Assembly (NCBI RefSeq): GCF_037975245.1
Contig: NC_092567.1
Span: 21,984,376-22,048,375, forward strand
Direction: 5' to 3'
DNA from: Apostichopus japonicus
Lineage: Eukaryota; Echinodermata; Holothuroidea; Aspidochirotida; Stichopodidae
Length of the DNA stretch: 64,000 bases
Position numbers and translations under genes: made by a program. The notes under the pieces were generated by a model, which was not told the origin of the DNA, did not search any database, and saw nothing but the letters and a program-made list of their open reading frames with translations. Of this stretch, positions 12,101 through 22,363 are shown in pieces; positions within the stretch are counted from its first letter, which is position 1; each line of letters starts with the position of its first letter.

Positions 12101-13701
12101 ACAAAAATTTCAAATTGATGGTAAAGTGTCTTATAAACCACTTCAATGCGTGTGCATTTATCCATTTAAGATGGTGCTAAGTTTGTAGATGCTGGAAGAA
12201 AACTTATGGCACCTGTGCCCCCACCTAGCACCTCCCCCCTTCCCACTTTACTGCTAGCCCATCCCTCACTTACTCTTTCAACTAAAGCCTGGTTTACCAT
12301 TGCTCAATGTACAAAATTATATCGGTGGCAATTTGATGTGAAAAGAATTGTATGGGAAGTCTTTTTCACATGTACTGCAGCTGCCCCTGTTAGTGTGTTA
12401 TTTCTGGGATAGCTCTTCTGTTACATGCCTGAGCCTATATTACACTCTCTCATAAGATCTGTTGTATGTAACTATGAAATTATTGAAAGGGGTTTACTTG
12501 AAAAGCATCTGTTTGCATCGATTTTACTGCACATGAAACGCAATCAAATTGTCGTTTTTTTTTCTTTTCGTCATAGTTCGTCTAACCGGTGGACGTGATC
12601 CCTTAGAAGGACGTGTGGAGATTAACTACAATGGAGCTTGGGGTACAGTGTGTGCCGATGGATTTGATATGTTAGCTGCCAATGTGGTAAGTTATACTTT
12701 TTGCATCCCAGTAACTTAAAGGCATTGAAGACTCGCCCCAAACCACGTGCTGCCTCTCAAAAAAGTTACATATCTGTTGCTTGCAAGTGAAGTTTTTTTC
12801 TTGTCGCTACAAAATGCAAACAGTAATGAAACATGACACCTTGTTATCTTTTATCTAGACCTGAGATGTCCATCGCTGCTATGTACACTGCCGAAGGAAC
12901 AAACTAGCTATGTGATAATCCACTTGCTGAATTTTACAGCATAAAATAGTGGGAATGTCAGAGAGGGGGTGGGCATGGGGGTGAATGAGGGCTGGGGTTG
13001 GGGGAGATGGGTGGAAGATTTTGGGGATACAATGCAGTGAAACAGGTTTGACATTGGGGGGAGCCAGTGGTTAGACCAATGCTCAGTGACCAATGTACGT
13101 ATCTTGGGGTCGCTTAACAGCCCCTGTCACTTTTGAGAGGTCCAATTGTGAAACCTCGGATGGAATGAAGAGATATTTGGGTTAGTTTTCAAGATTAGGA
13201 AAAGTCGGTGGAATGGGTTATCTTATACGGTGATAGCTAACATTTTATGAGCATAAAAGTAGTGGTGTTGTACAGTTTGAAAGAAGAAAGTACGATGGTT
13301 TCAAATATGGAGTGAAAAGAATATTGCATCATAGTTAAGATCTGTAGTAAAGTTTCAAAAAATCATGCTGTTAAGAAGTTTCTTTCTCTGGAATGATGGA
13401 ATCTGGACTAAATCATCAATATTTCTTTGTCTGAGATACGCAGACTCCTAGCTATTTGTTGGTATCCTCCTTGCCTCTCCCTTCACAGTATACTCTCCAC
13501 TTTGTTCATTATCAGGTTTGCAGACAGGTGGGTTTCACTCGTGCTGTGGACGTCAAGCTGTTCCGACCAGGCACAGGGCCAATCATGTTAGACGAGGTCG
13601 AGTGTGAAGGGACAGAAACTCAGTTAGGGTTGTGTGCTCACAACGGTTTTGCAGTAACAGACTGCATTTACGACCAAGATATCGGCATAAGATGCGCATA
13701 A
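2..13701 (+). CDS. Secreted multi-SRCR-domain protein, 3' part (15 exons)
   Basis: Exons: 2-113 (5' truncated by the window edge), 681-811, 1233-1431, 1676-1999, 2611-2789, 3550-3688, 4218-4544, 4951-5274, 6122-6451, 7642-8001, 8910-9233, 10562-10876, 11635-11955, 12577-12686, 13516-13701. All junctions are GT-AG; introns between domains are phase 1 and those inside domains phase 0, and the frame stays open for 1226 residues to TAA 13699-13701. Eleven complete SRCR domains and the end of another are visible, each with six cysteines, the group A pattern. No transmembrane segment or anchor follows the last domain, so a secreted protein is inferred; the signal peptide must lie upstream of the window. 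Family members bind microbial surfaces, egg peptides or polyanions, but the ligand here cannot be told. Introns otherwise hold SINEs, a hAT MITE and AT-rich DNA. Confidence 0.9.
681..1431 (+). CDS. SRCR domain 2 (two exons, divergent)
   Basis: Exons 681-811 and 1233-1431 are joined by a phase 0 intron after NEAQ. Six cysteines are kept (SLC, MCKQLGF, ITC, TAC, TQC, IIC). The usual CDD after the first cysteine reads CAP, the FG.GTGPI stretch is absent, and the acidic ED before VGI is lost ([10 protein letters not shown]). This looks like a folded but non-canonical SRCR module. Confidence 0.8.
1676..1999 (+). CDS. SRCR domain 3 (single exon, canonical)
   Basis: The single exon encodes a textbook group A domain: [61 protein letters not shown]. 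Acidic residues at both cation-site positions (CDD and ED) are present. There is a phase 1 acceptor at 1676 and a donor at 2000. Confidence 0.9.
2611..3688 (+). CDS. SRCR domain 4 (two exons, divergent)
   Basis: Exons 2611-2789 and 3550-3688 are separated by a phase 0 intron after MALNK. Six cysteines remain ([26 protein letters not shown]), but the G-R-[VL]-E start, the GTGPI loop and the ED of the C-terminal loop are missing ([12 protein letters not shown]). It is recognisable mainly by cysteine spacing and the [11 protein letters not shown] helix. Confidence 0.75.
3826..4196 (+). mobile_element. tRNA-derived SINE, family B copy 1
   Basis: A tRNA-like head carries box A (TGGTCAAGTGGTAAAGGC) and box B (GGTTCAAGCCC), followed by the body GTGTCCTTGGGCAAGGCACT, a GCGCTATCTAAAT 3' end and an (ATA)n tail. 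A second copy with the same body and 3' end is at 50411-50713. It sits in the SRCR intron just upstream of exon 4218-4544. Confidence 0.8.
4218..4544 (+). CDS. SRCR domain 5 (single exon, canonical)
   Basis: [20 protein letters not shown] begins the domain, followed by [21 protein letters not shown], six cysteines and [13 protein letters not shown]. The acceptor at 4217 lies about 20 bases after the (ATA)n tail of a SINE, and the usual pyrimidine tract before it is poor. Confidence 0.88.
4951..5274 (+). CDS. SRCR domain 6 (single exon, divergent)
   Basis: Starts [10 protein letters not shown]. Cysteines are in [26 protein letters not shown] and LVC. CDD is replaced by CSP and the ED loop by PVKEATSL, so the acidic cation-site residues are gone although the fold-defining cysteines remain. 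The exon has a strong T-rich acceptor and a phase 1 donor, GTGAGT at 5275. Confidence 0.8.
6122..6451 (+). CDS. SRCR domain 7 (single exon, canonical)
   Basis: [54 protein letters not shown], then [12 protein letters not shown]. Both acidic motifs are present. The donor GTATGT at 6452 is the first unit of a (TATG)n tract that belongs to a minus-strand SINE (6452-6708). Confidence 0.88.
6452..6708 (-). mobile_element. tRNA-derived SINE, family A copy 1
   Basis: On the minus strand it begins with a tRNA-like head (GTTAGCTCAGTGGTTAACGC; box B GGTTCGAGTC) and ends in a (CATA)n tail, seen on the plus strand as (TATG)n at 6452-6481. Much of the length matches 19351-19590, including the segment TTACATTCATATTTAAC and the tRNA head. 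Confidence 0.8.
7642..8001 (+). CDS. SRCR domain 8 with N-terminal linker (single exon, partly divergent)
   Basis: This is the longest domain exon: a linker of about 25 residues rich in E, P and T precedes [11 protein letters not shown]. The core reads [34 protein letters not shown] and [15 protein letters not shown] is replaced by CGT but the C-terminal EED loop is kept, so this is the mildest of the divergent domains. Base composition is more GC-rich than its neighbours. Confidence 0.87.
8910..9233 (+). CDS. SRCR domain 9 (single exon, canonical)
   Basis: [55 protein letters not shown] and [12 protein letters not shown] give six cysteines and acidic cation-site positions. A hAT-like MITE begins 21 bases past the exon end. 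Confidence 0.9.
9255..9508. mobile_element. hAT-like MITE with 8-bp target duplication
   Basis: The left end TAGTGTTTACACAGG and the reverse complement of the right end TAGTGTTTGCATGGGG form terminal inverted repeats, with GGGTACCC/GGATACCC subterminal repeats inside. AATAATTC flanks it on both sides (9247-9254 and 9509-9516). An 8-bp duplication is typical of hAT elements. There is no coding capacity. Confidence 0.82.
10562..10876 (+). CDS. SRCR domain 10 (single exon, divergent)
   Basis: [59 protein letters not shown] reads CFE and the C-terminal loop lacks ED. The acceptor at 10561 has a weak pyrimidine tract. The last 36 coding bases and the donor region are repeated exactly 100 bases downstream in the intron. 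Confidence 0.8.
11635..11955 (+). CDS. SRCR domain 11 (single exon, canonical)
   Basis: [69 protein letters not shown] fully canonical group A domain with both acidic motifs, behind a long T/C-rich acceptor tract. Confidence 0.9.
12577..13701 (+). CDS. SRCR domain 12, C-terminal domain and stop (two exons)
   Basis: Exons 12577-12686 and 13516-13701 are joined by a phase 0 intron. [54 protein letters not shown] and [17 protein letters not shown]. The FG before GTGPI is shortened to RP. Translation ends two residues after the last SRCR cysteine, leaving no tail or anchor. The intron holds a partial copy of a TTAA-bounded element at 12716-12890. Confidence 0.88.
12716..12890 (+). mobile_element. 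Partial copy of TTAA-bounded inverted-repeat element
   Basis: From TTAAAGGCATTGAAGACTCG to about 12890 the sequence matches the reverse complement of 54128-54296, including TTGCTTGCAAGTGAAGTTT and CTAGACCTGAGATGTCCA. Only one terminus is recognisable here. It lies in the intron that splits SRCR domain 12. Confidence 0.75.
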
Positions 13702-14061
13702 TTTCATCAGCCTTCCTTTCCTCATTTCCTCAAAAAAAGATATAAACACAAATATCCTCATCATGTTATTTAAGACAGTAACAATTTAAGAAATTGTTGA
13801 GGTTTTTTTTTTCCCGTTCAATACATGTAAATCTTTTACTTCGCTTCGCCTCTTCCAAAGCTATGGTGGCTGGTTTGGTATTTTTCTTCAAATGACCAAA
13901 TCGATAATGAGAAAAAAGTTTTTCACAATCTTCAAGCCAAATGTGGTATATCGAAAAAGAACCGATTCAAGAATTAATTATTAAAATGATTTTACTGTTT
14001 GTGAAAAATTGTACAAAGTACAACTTATGTTACTTTTTGTCAATATTAACTAGATTAAATC

Positions 14062-14080
14062 AATAAAAATACTCAATAAA
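14062..14080 (+). terminator. Poly(A) signals of the SRCR gene
   Basis: Two AATAAA hexamers (14062-14067 and 14075-14080) lie about 360 bases past the stop codon at 13701 in T-rich sequence. They are the first good polyadenylation signals downstream and probably end the transcript. Confidence 0.6.
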
Positions 14081-14379
14081 AAATGAAATTTAGATTTTCC
14101 ACTTTTTTGTCCATATACTATTATAGTAACTTTTCTCCCAGCTTTTCAATTTCTTGTTGATAAATGAGAAATGTTCCTGTTGGTTGATAGATTGCTTGCA
14201 TATCAGTTTGCAGACATATAATAAATAAAAAAGTCCCAAGTTTTAAATAGTAAGGAGAAAAGTCGAAAGCTCTTTCTTCTCCAAAAACCAAGCGCAAAAT
14301 TTCCTGGTTTCTTTGTAACATGTAATTATACTTCAGCTGAAAACCTCTACAAAAGCATTTCAGTTTGTTTTAGGGGTGA

Positions 14380-14940
14380 ACCAAGGGTAAGAGAGGAAGA
14401 GTGAACCAAAGATGGAAGGGGAGGGAAGGAGGGGGGCATCAAGGATAGGGAAGGGAGGACAATGGGAGGAAGGGGAGGGAAAGGGGATCAAGGGTAAGGG
14501 AGAATGAAGGAGAAAGAAATGGAACAGAGATAGGAGGAAACTGGGGAGGGAACTGGGGAGGGGGAATAAGGGAGGAGGGAGAGAAGTTAAAAGAGAGATT
14601 GTTTGTTTGGGTAGGGGATTCATTGAGAGTAGTAAGGGCCAAGATGGGTATGCTGGAAAAGATGAAAGGGGAGGGAAGGAAGGGGGCACCAAGGATAGGG
14701 AAGGGGGGAAAATGAAAGAAAAGCAAAGAGATGGAAGCAGAATAGGAGGAAGGGGGAGGGAATGGGGACCGAGAGTAAGGGAAGGGAGAGGAGAATGAAG
14801 GTAAAAAAGAGATGGAAGGGAACTGGGGAGGGAAGAAGAGAGGAGATCGGAGAAGTTAAAAGAGGGATTGTTTGTTTGGGTAGGGGAGGTGATTGATTGA
14901 TTGAGAGTAGTAGGTGCCAAGGTGGGTATGCTGGACCATC
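14380..14940. repeat. Polypurine tract with about 250-275 bp tandem duplication
   Basis: About 560 bases are almost entirely A and G on the plus strand. Landmarks recur: CAAGGATAGGGAAGGG at about 14440 and 14690, GTTTGTTTGGGTAGGGG at 14601 and 14870, and GATGGGTATGCTGG / GGTGGGTATGCTGG at about 14643 and 14920. The long antisense proline/serine/leucine frames across it are by-products of this composition. Confidence 0.8.
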
Positions 14941-14963
14941 CAAAGCACTCAATTCTGCCTAGA

Positions 14964-16483
14964 AATATAAATAAACCAACTTCTAGGTTGGACTAGGAGG
15001 GGTGTATTATTTTCACGAAATGAGAAGTAAACCTTATCTAAACATTTGCCTATGTGATAGAGATAACTATCGCGAACAACTTTCTGAAACAGCTAAGTAG
15101 ATAGTTGATTCCATTTGTGACATATCTCCAGGTTTAAAATTCCTTTACACACAAGACTAAAGCTAAAATGCATTTTCTTTTCAAAACGTTTACTTCAATG
15201 GTAACAAAAAAGATCTCTGTTCTTAATCTTTAGTTTTGAACATGATCGAACTTTGGTTTAAGGACAGGGGCAGTATGGCCCACCGGTTTACTTGCTTGGA
15301 ACCAGCGCACCACCAGGGAGGGGATCCAAAGACGCTGATTCTCACTTGGATGCGAAATTTTGCTTATTTCATACTAGACACCAAATGTGCCTCTTGTTTC
15401 AAGGCCCAAAGAGCTGCTGGTCAGATCACTGAGCTGATTGCCTATGTCCCTGTCCATCCTTATTTTAGTGCCAACCCCTTTTTTTTGGCACCATAAAAAA
15501 ATGGCAAGGGAAAGTGGGTTTCACCTCCTGGTGGCAGTGGTGGCACTATGACAAAATGGCAGCCTCTTGACACTTTAAATCCTGAACAAACAAAAAAGGA
15601 AGCTTTACCCTGAGAGATTTTGAGGGAGAAGAGGTTTTATGGTTGAGGTTAAAGGGACGGCACCCCTCTGTCCCTGTCTTTTACACCAGTGAATATGGAT
15701 GATATAAAATCAATACACTAGAAATCAAAATAATAACAAGGATTCAAATAAAATAACAAATGCCCAAAAAAACAGCAGATTTATTTTTCTCAACCTGTAA
15801 AGGTAAACATTATTAACAATAATATAATTTTCAATAATATTAATTCGATATCACGAAACATGGCAAAGGTTAGTAATACAAAATTTGATCCCTAAATATA
15901 TGCAAAATTTGATCTTACTAAAATTTCTGTGTGATGACAAACACATAAACACATACAGTAGTTTTATTTACATTCAGACCGAGGACCCCATTGTTTGTTT
16001 TTTCCATTGTTCGATATGCTTGTACCCTAACCTGAACAAAACCCCTTAACAATAGGCTTCTGAGGAGTATGTTGGATTGATTCTTTTCAAATGACATCTT
16101 GAGGACTAGGAATTCCTTTTGTTGAAGTCCTCGGTCTGGATTTCAAAACAAGTGCTTGCACACAAAAGGTTAGTGGCATTCTATGACATTACTTATCAAT
16201 AAAAAAATTTTAAAAAATTTGCAGAACATTTTCAAAATCATATTTCAAATGGATATACGTCACATGATTCCATGAAGTTACTTATGACTATGAGTTAAAA
16301 CAGCTGTGAAGAATTTGAGGCAAGGATAAAAAGTTCAGTGAACTATTTCTCTCCATCAAAACCAGGAGTAACAAACTTTGTTGTCAGTTTTAATTAATTT
16401 TAATACTTAATGGCAGAATAAGAATTCTAAAAGATCATCAGTGTTGTCTCAACTTTTATGCAAATTTGGGTATTTTTCCTTTA
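14964..16483. other. Gene-less interval
   Basis: No supported exon on either strand. AT-rich sequence with a weakly coding-like frame at 15236-15496 that has no recognisable domain. AATAAA on the minus strand (15779-15784) could end a long 3' UTR of the minus-strand DRAM-family gene, but this is a guess. Confidence 0.4.
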
Positions 16484-17004
16484 AATACTCAATACTACTT
16501 TCCTCTTTAAAACATGCACATTCCAATCGCAGTGCAACACTTTTTCTGCAACAGAACCTCATAAAAGCTTGATTGCAAATATAGTTAACTATGGGTTATA
16601 AACAAAGTTTTAAAAAAAAAATCAAAAACTGTCTCGTTCAGCCTGAGTTAAGCCTATGCTATGAATCCTGTTTTAAGATCAGAAAATACCATGAAAAACG
16701 AAGATAAGAATTAACTTATTGATGGAGGTTAACAAAAAATGATTTACTCAATACTACTTTCCTCTTAAAACATGCACATTCCAATAGCAGTGCAACACTT
16801 TGTCTGCAACAGAACCTCATAAAAGTTTGATGGCAAATAAAATGAACTATGGGTTATAAACAAAGTTTAAACAAAAAACTGAAACACTGTCTCGATCAGC
16901 CTGAGCTAAGCCTATGCTATGAATCCTGTTCTAAGATCAGAAAATACAATGAAAACCAAAGATAAGAATTAACTTATTGATGGAGGTTAACAAAAAATAA
17001 TTTT
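16484..17004. repeat. Tandem duplication, two copies of about 260 bp
   Basis: Copy 1 is about 16484-16744 and copy 2 about 16746-17004. Both contain ACATGCACATTCCAAT, GCAACAGAACCTCATAAAAG, AAGCCTATGCTATGAATCCT and TTATTGATGGAGGTTAAC with scattered substitutions. Non-coding. Confidence 0.85.
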
Positions 17005-19090
17005 CTAAACCAATATTTTTCATCAAAGTGTCAAGTTAAAGATCATGTTAACCTAAAAAAGCTGTTCTTTATCAAACTTGAAGACTATTATTGACGAAAA
17101 GCCCAAAAATAGGGGAAAACAAGATAAAAAATTTAATACTAATTAGCCTCAGCCTAGCAAAATGAAAAACTAAATGAAATGGCAACACAGGTACTTCATA
17201 ATAAATACTGGCGAGTAAAAGCATTAATATAAATGTTGTAAAATCCAATTATTCAAGCACAGGTAATTTGATTATCCAATTTACTGAACCCCCTCTGACT
17301 CTCCCCCCCCCCCCCCACCATTAAAAAGCCTCATTCCAAAGTAGAAACAGGTTGGGCAAAATATTGTACAGAGTAGACATATGCATTGTTAAGAGCCAGA
17401 GTACATTTTATTATAGTTTCGTTTATTTATTTTTTTTATTATAGTTTCATTATTTTCATTTTAAGGGTGTAATGCAGGCAACAATGAGTGCAAAAATTAT
17501 TTGGGTAAATTTGAATGAATTGATGATCAGTCAAGAAAGTCAAATAAGTTAAATGTAAGTATGAAGTGACTGTTTTAATTTTATTTAAAAGTATGCAAGT
17601 TAATTATAATAAATCAGTCAAGGCAAGTAGAATATAACATTAAAAAGTCATTACAGTCAAATGTTAAGTGAGGGTTACCCCTCTACAGTACCAGAAATAG
17701 GGTCAGAGAGGAATATAACTACGCCCTCTCATCCCTTCCCAAAAGTTGAGAGTAAATGCACATTCACAAGTAAATTAATTGTCCTATCAGCAGCCTTAAT
17801 CAATTGTCCATTGCACAAACCTCTGGAAGCTAACGCAGCATTTTTGGATATTCCTTTCTTCCTTTTAAACAATTGATTGGGGAGGGGGTGGGGTGGGGTG
17901 TGGGCAGGGGATGAAATACCCCTTATCCCCTTCCCTGTACCCCTGGCACATTATTCTTGATTTTGTATTTCAATTTCAACATTTTTATTTTTCCTGCTTT
18001 CTTTAAATATATGTTGACAGTCTCTAGAAGCAAATATTTAAGATAAATATTTAAATATTCAGAAAGTCCAAAAGTTAAAACTGAATGATGATTGTTTCAA
18101 AGGAAAATGTTAAAAAGACGGAATAGATACAGAGTCTCTATTTCAGCAAATTTTCAGCCTATTTCATGCAAAAAACAAACCACTTGAAGCATCTTAGGGG
18201 AGAATATCTAAAGCTATGGGAAAATAATACACATGAATTAGTTATACTAAAAACATTACAAGATGTAAAATATTGCCTGCTTAAATTGCCAGTTGATTAC
18301 ATAAAAAAAACATAAAGTTCTTCTGGGTAAGGGATCCAAACCCAAGGGCTTCTACCCCCCACCCCTCTACCCCCCCCACCCCATTCACTTCCAATGTCAC
18401 TGACTAGCATACCCCTAATAAAACTTTCAAAAAGGCGCACTAGTTTCTGTGCATTACAACATAATAAACTTACACAGAACTTGTAGTAACTCTTCCAAAA
18501 TAGCGAATTGAGTACGAAATCAGAAGAGTCACTTCCTGACAATAACGACTTTAGCCCCGAATTTTGTATGCAAGTTAGGCTAGTGCCAGATACATCTGGT
18601 ACATATGATGTGTTGTATGGTATAAAGTTGGTTGATACTTGTTCTGAAAGCATAGAATTATTTTTGGAGGTAGGATGCATAGTTGGTGATATTAATAATA
18701 CATATTCCTATCTAGGTATGTATAATACATATAACATTTAGTGAGATTTAAAAGACAGCCGATGTAAAGGCAAGGAGTACTTAATATTACCCTGAAGGCT
18801 ACAGCTTCCTGATATAACAATCCATCAACAACAAAAAAGCTTGATTATTTATCCTAAAGTTATTAATTCTTAAACTAGATCATCGTTGTTGTAGATTCCT
18901 ACCTGCATCATAGCAATAGGCTCTTTTCAACCTTTGTCTTTCAAAATTCAAAAACAAAATATACAAAAATTTTGATAAAATAAGATAAAATATATAAAAA
19001 AAATACCAGACATAAATTTAATGATGGTTCCTTTTCCTTGGCGCTAGAAGAACCCTTTTTGACGCTGTCATCTAAAGATGTAGGATACTC
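17005..19090. other. Gene-less interval downstream of the DRAM-family stop
   Basis: No coding exon could be supported. Contains a poly-C stretch near 17300, G-rich sequence near 17880 and AT-rich DNA. As it lies just beyond the stop codon of the minus-strand gene, part of it may be that gene's 3' UTR. Confidence 0.4.
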
Positions 19091-22008
19091 TCAAACCCTT
19101 TGAAAGAATCGTAGTTCTAGTACAAGGTCTATGTGTAAAAAGTCGGGTATGTAAGTAACGAAGAATCCCATGAGGGCGACACTCATGACCCACTCGGAGA
19201 AAGTACTTACGAGGTGAGCTGTGTACCCCTGTCATGAAAGGAAAAAAAGAGGGAGAGAATTTGTGGTAATTTGTCAGTCAGTTGATTCTAAAAAAATGTC
19301 AAATGAGAGATACAAGAGAAAGGAGAGGACATCATGTTCCGCAAGTTAAGTATGTATGTATGTATTTGTATGTATTTTAGTTCCTACGTCAAGCAGGAAC
19401 TCGTGAAGAAGCCATCATTATCAAAGCTGCAAGCTGACCAAAGCCAAGCTCTTACATTCATATTTAACGTCCGTGATTATGAATTGTCAACAACTCTGTA
19501 ACCAGACGACATACATTAATCTTGGAGTGACTCGAACTCAAGACCTTATGATTGAAAGGCACCGGTGTTAACCACTGAGCTAATACTCCTAGTCAACATG
19601 TGAAAACAATTAAAGGTTTCCCAGACCTGCCAACTCTCCTGGTTTGTACCAGGAGTCTTCCAGGCTTTCAACCCCCCCCCCCCCCCCTTGATTCTCTCTG
19701 CACATGTAGTCGCATAAGGCCATAACACTGTCTGTCCGAATCTGACCTATTCTGTGCTGCTGCTTTGGTCACCTTCTAGCTCCTCCAATTAAATTTTTGA
19801 GAGCAATCTAACATATCCTCCAAATTCTATATGCCAACCTCCCAGCTAAGAGGTGATTTATAAATTGCTATCAGAAGTGTGCAGCTAATATGCTTTTCAC
19901 CCCCGTTGGGAACGTGGAGAAAATTCACCTTTGTGTTTGGGGAAAACAATTGTATAAATAGCATCGCTAAGATTAATTAGCCAACATTTAATTTTTACGT
20001 AACTCTTATAACTGCATCTTGTTTTTTGTTGAATATTTACCTCAATTTTTTTGAGATGATAAAAATTGTTTATTTTCCTTATCTTCCTGAAAGACATGTT
20101 GGCAGCTGGTATTTCCCTCTCCCACCTTCCCCCACCTCAAACTCATCTCCATGGTAACACTAATGGACTTACCCCATCTTCAGGTCCCCAGTAATAGTAA
20201 GACTTATGGACATGGTGTTTGTTCCATCCGGCTTCTGCAAAATGTGAACCTACAAGACCTACGTAGATGTGAAAACTAAGGAAATATATTAAATATCGGA
20301 GTAACTATCAGAAGGGAACGTTAAGGGTCGTGGTAACGTGTTCAACTAGAATATGGGAGAAACGGAATCGACCTCTGGCCGCAGTGTAATTCTGTACCAA
20401 GTTCATCAATACTTAAAGATGTCGCTTTTTCCATGACCCGGGAAGGAATATTTAATATATTAATATGGATATTGAAGTGCTACAAGCATATTGTCCATCT
20501 GTTATATCAGAGTATCCTATCAAAGGTAGGCCCGTTATGCAAAATCTCCATAACATGTATCATATTATATATATATATTTGTCGCAGGTTGATATATGGT
20601 TGGAGAAAAATATTGCTCCGATATCATATGACGTTACGCAGGTCGCATGAACAGTGGGTTTTTGAAATCCTCCTCTCTGGTTGCAGAAATTTTGCATACA
20701 GCCTCTCTGCTCATTTGTGTATTAGATGGAGAGGTATACACTGAATGTGGAATCGTTTGAATCAAACATACTTTTGTGTTTGTGGATTAAATCAATGGTA
20801 ATTGAATCAAAGATCAATCCAACCAATCACATTGAGCATCCTTCAAAACAAGATTGGCAAAACTGATCTAACTCAAGTTTCAAGGCTCCTACAGATATGT
20901 TTACACCAATTGAGTATTATATGAATGAATAATAACAGGTTAAATTAGGCAAATTTCAGCCAAAAAATTTGATCGGACTGTATTATGGTGCTTTAAAATG
21001 TAATTAATCAACGACTGGTGAGTTTTTACACAAAGACTAGACTTATTAAACAGTGAACCCATTAGGCTACACACATGATGTAAATTTGTGTTCAATGGTG
21101 TAATGGAGTTCATTCTGATACAGATCTAACTCAAGTTTCAAGGCTCCTACAGAGATGTTTACACCAATTGAGTATTATATGAATGAATAATAACAGGTTA
21201 TAGTAGGCAAATTTAAAAAAAAAATCAATTGAACTGTATTATGCTGCTTTAAAATGTAATTAATCAACGACTTCAGCATCAGGAGAGTTATTACACAAAG
21301 ACTAGAATTATTAGACTAACAGTGAACCCATTAGGCTGTACACATGGTGTAAATTGGCTAAACATCTTTACCACCAAATCACATTGTCTGTGTTATGGAA
21401 TTCATTCTGATACTGATAATTCAAAAAGAATATAAAACGTCGGTTTTGCTTTTGGAAGAAGCTAGATTCTTGCTTGGATCAAAATATTTGACCCTCCTAA
21501 CCTTTTACCGAACTTTATAGGAAATGCATGATGCTTTTGGTTTACTTTCGACTGATGACAAAAGGATACATGACACAAACGAAACAGCTGCGAGAGTCGT
21601 CAGGGCCAAGCGGAGATGACAGGCCCATCTTTCATTCAGGTGAAGTCGGTTTATTTTGTATGAGATGTATGTATGAGCAAAGCAATATACGATTCCAAAC
21701 CCAAACAATAGCAAAGCACCAAGATAGTGGACCTCCATAACGTGAGTGTCCTGAAAATGGTGGGAAAGAAATATCATAAATGGACAGTGTGACAGACACA
21801 CACATACACACAAACAAGCAAATATAAACAGCAGCAAATGTCAGAAAGATGGAATTTAAACTGGACAATATCAAATCTAATTATGGCCAAGCACAACTGG
21901 AATTCCTCTCCCCCCTCCCCCCTCCCCCAGTTTGGCTGATAGAGAAAAGACAAAGAGAGAAGGCTGTATTTACAGTACTTCTTTCTGATTATGCTTCCTT
22001 GAAAGGTT

Positions 22009-22057
<49 letters not shown>

Positions 22058-22313
22058 ATGTGCCAACGCTGGTCGGCACTGGGCGGCCCCGCCCAGCACT
22101 AAAAATTACCGCCCAGCACTGTCTTAAAAATCGTGATTCCCGCCTAGCACTATTTTCATCTTAAATCCCGACATTCCTACAATATATTTCACCAAAAAAA
22201 AATTTAAAAATGTAAATTGTTAGCAAAACTAGTGTGTGTGCTTTAACAGTTACACAAGTGCCAGCATTTGGCATCTGAGCACCTACAAAAATCAAAAATT
22301 TCTCAAATTTCTC

Positions 22314-22363
<50 letters not shown>

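Noticed and set aside
14360..14952. Long antisense frames rich in proline, serine and leucine
   Set aside because: They are the reverse complement of the polypurine repeat; no domains, no splice context, and several overlapping frames are open for the same reason.
15236..15496. Frame of 86 residues with mixed composition
   Set aside because: No recognised domain, no supporting splice sites, and it lies in repeat-like DNA.
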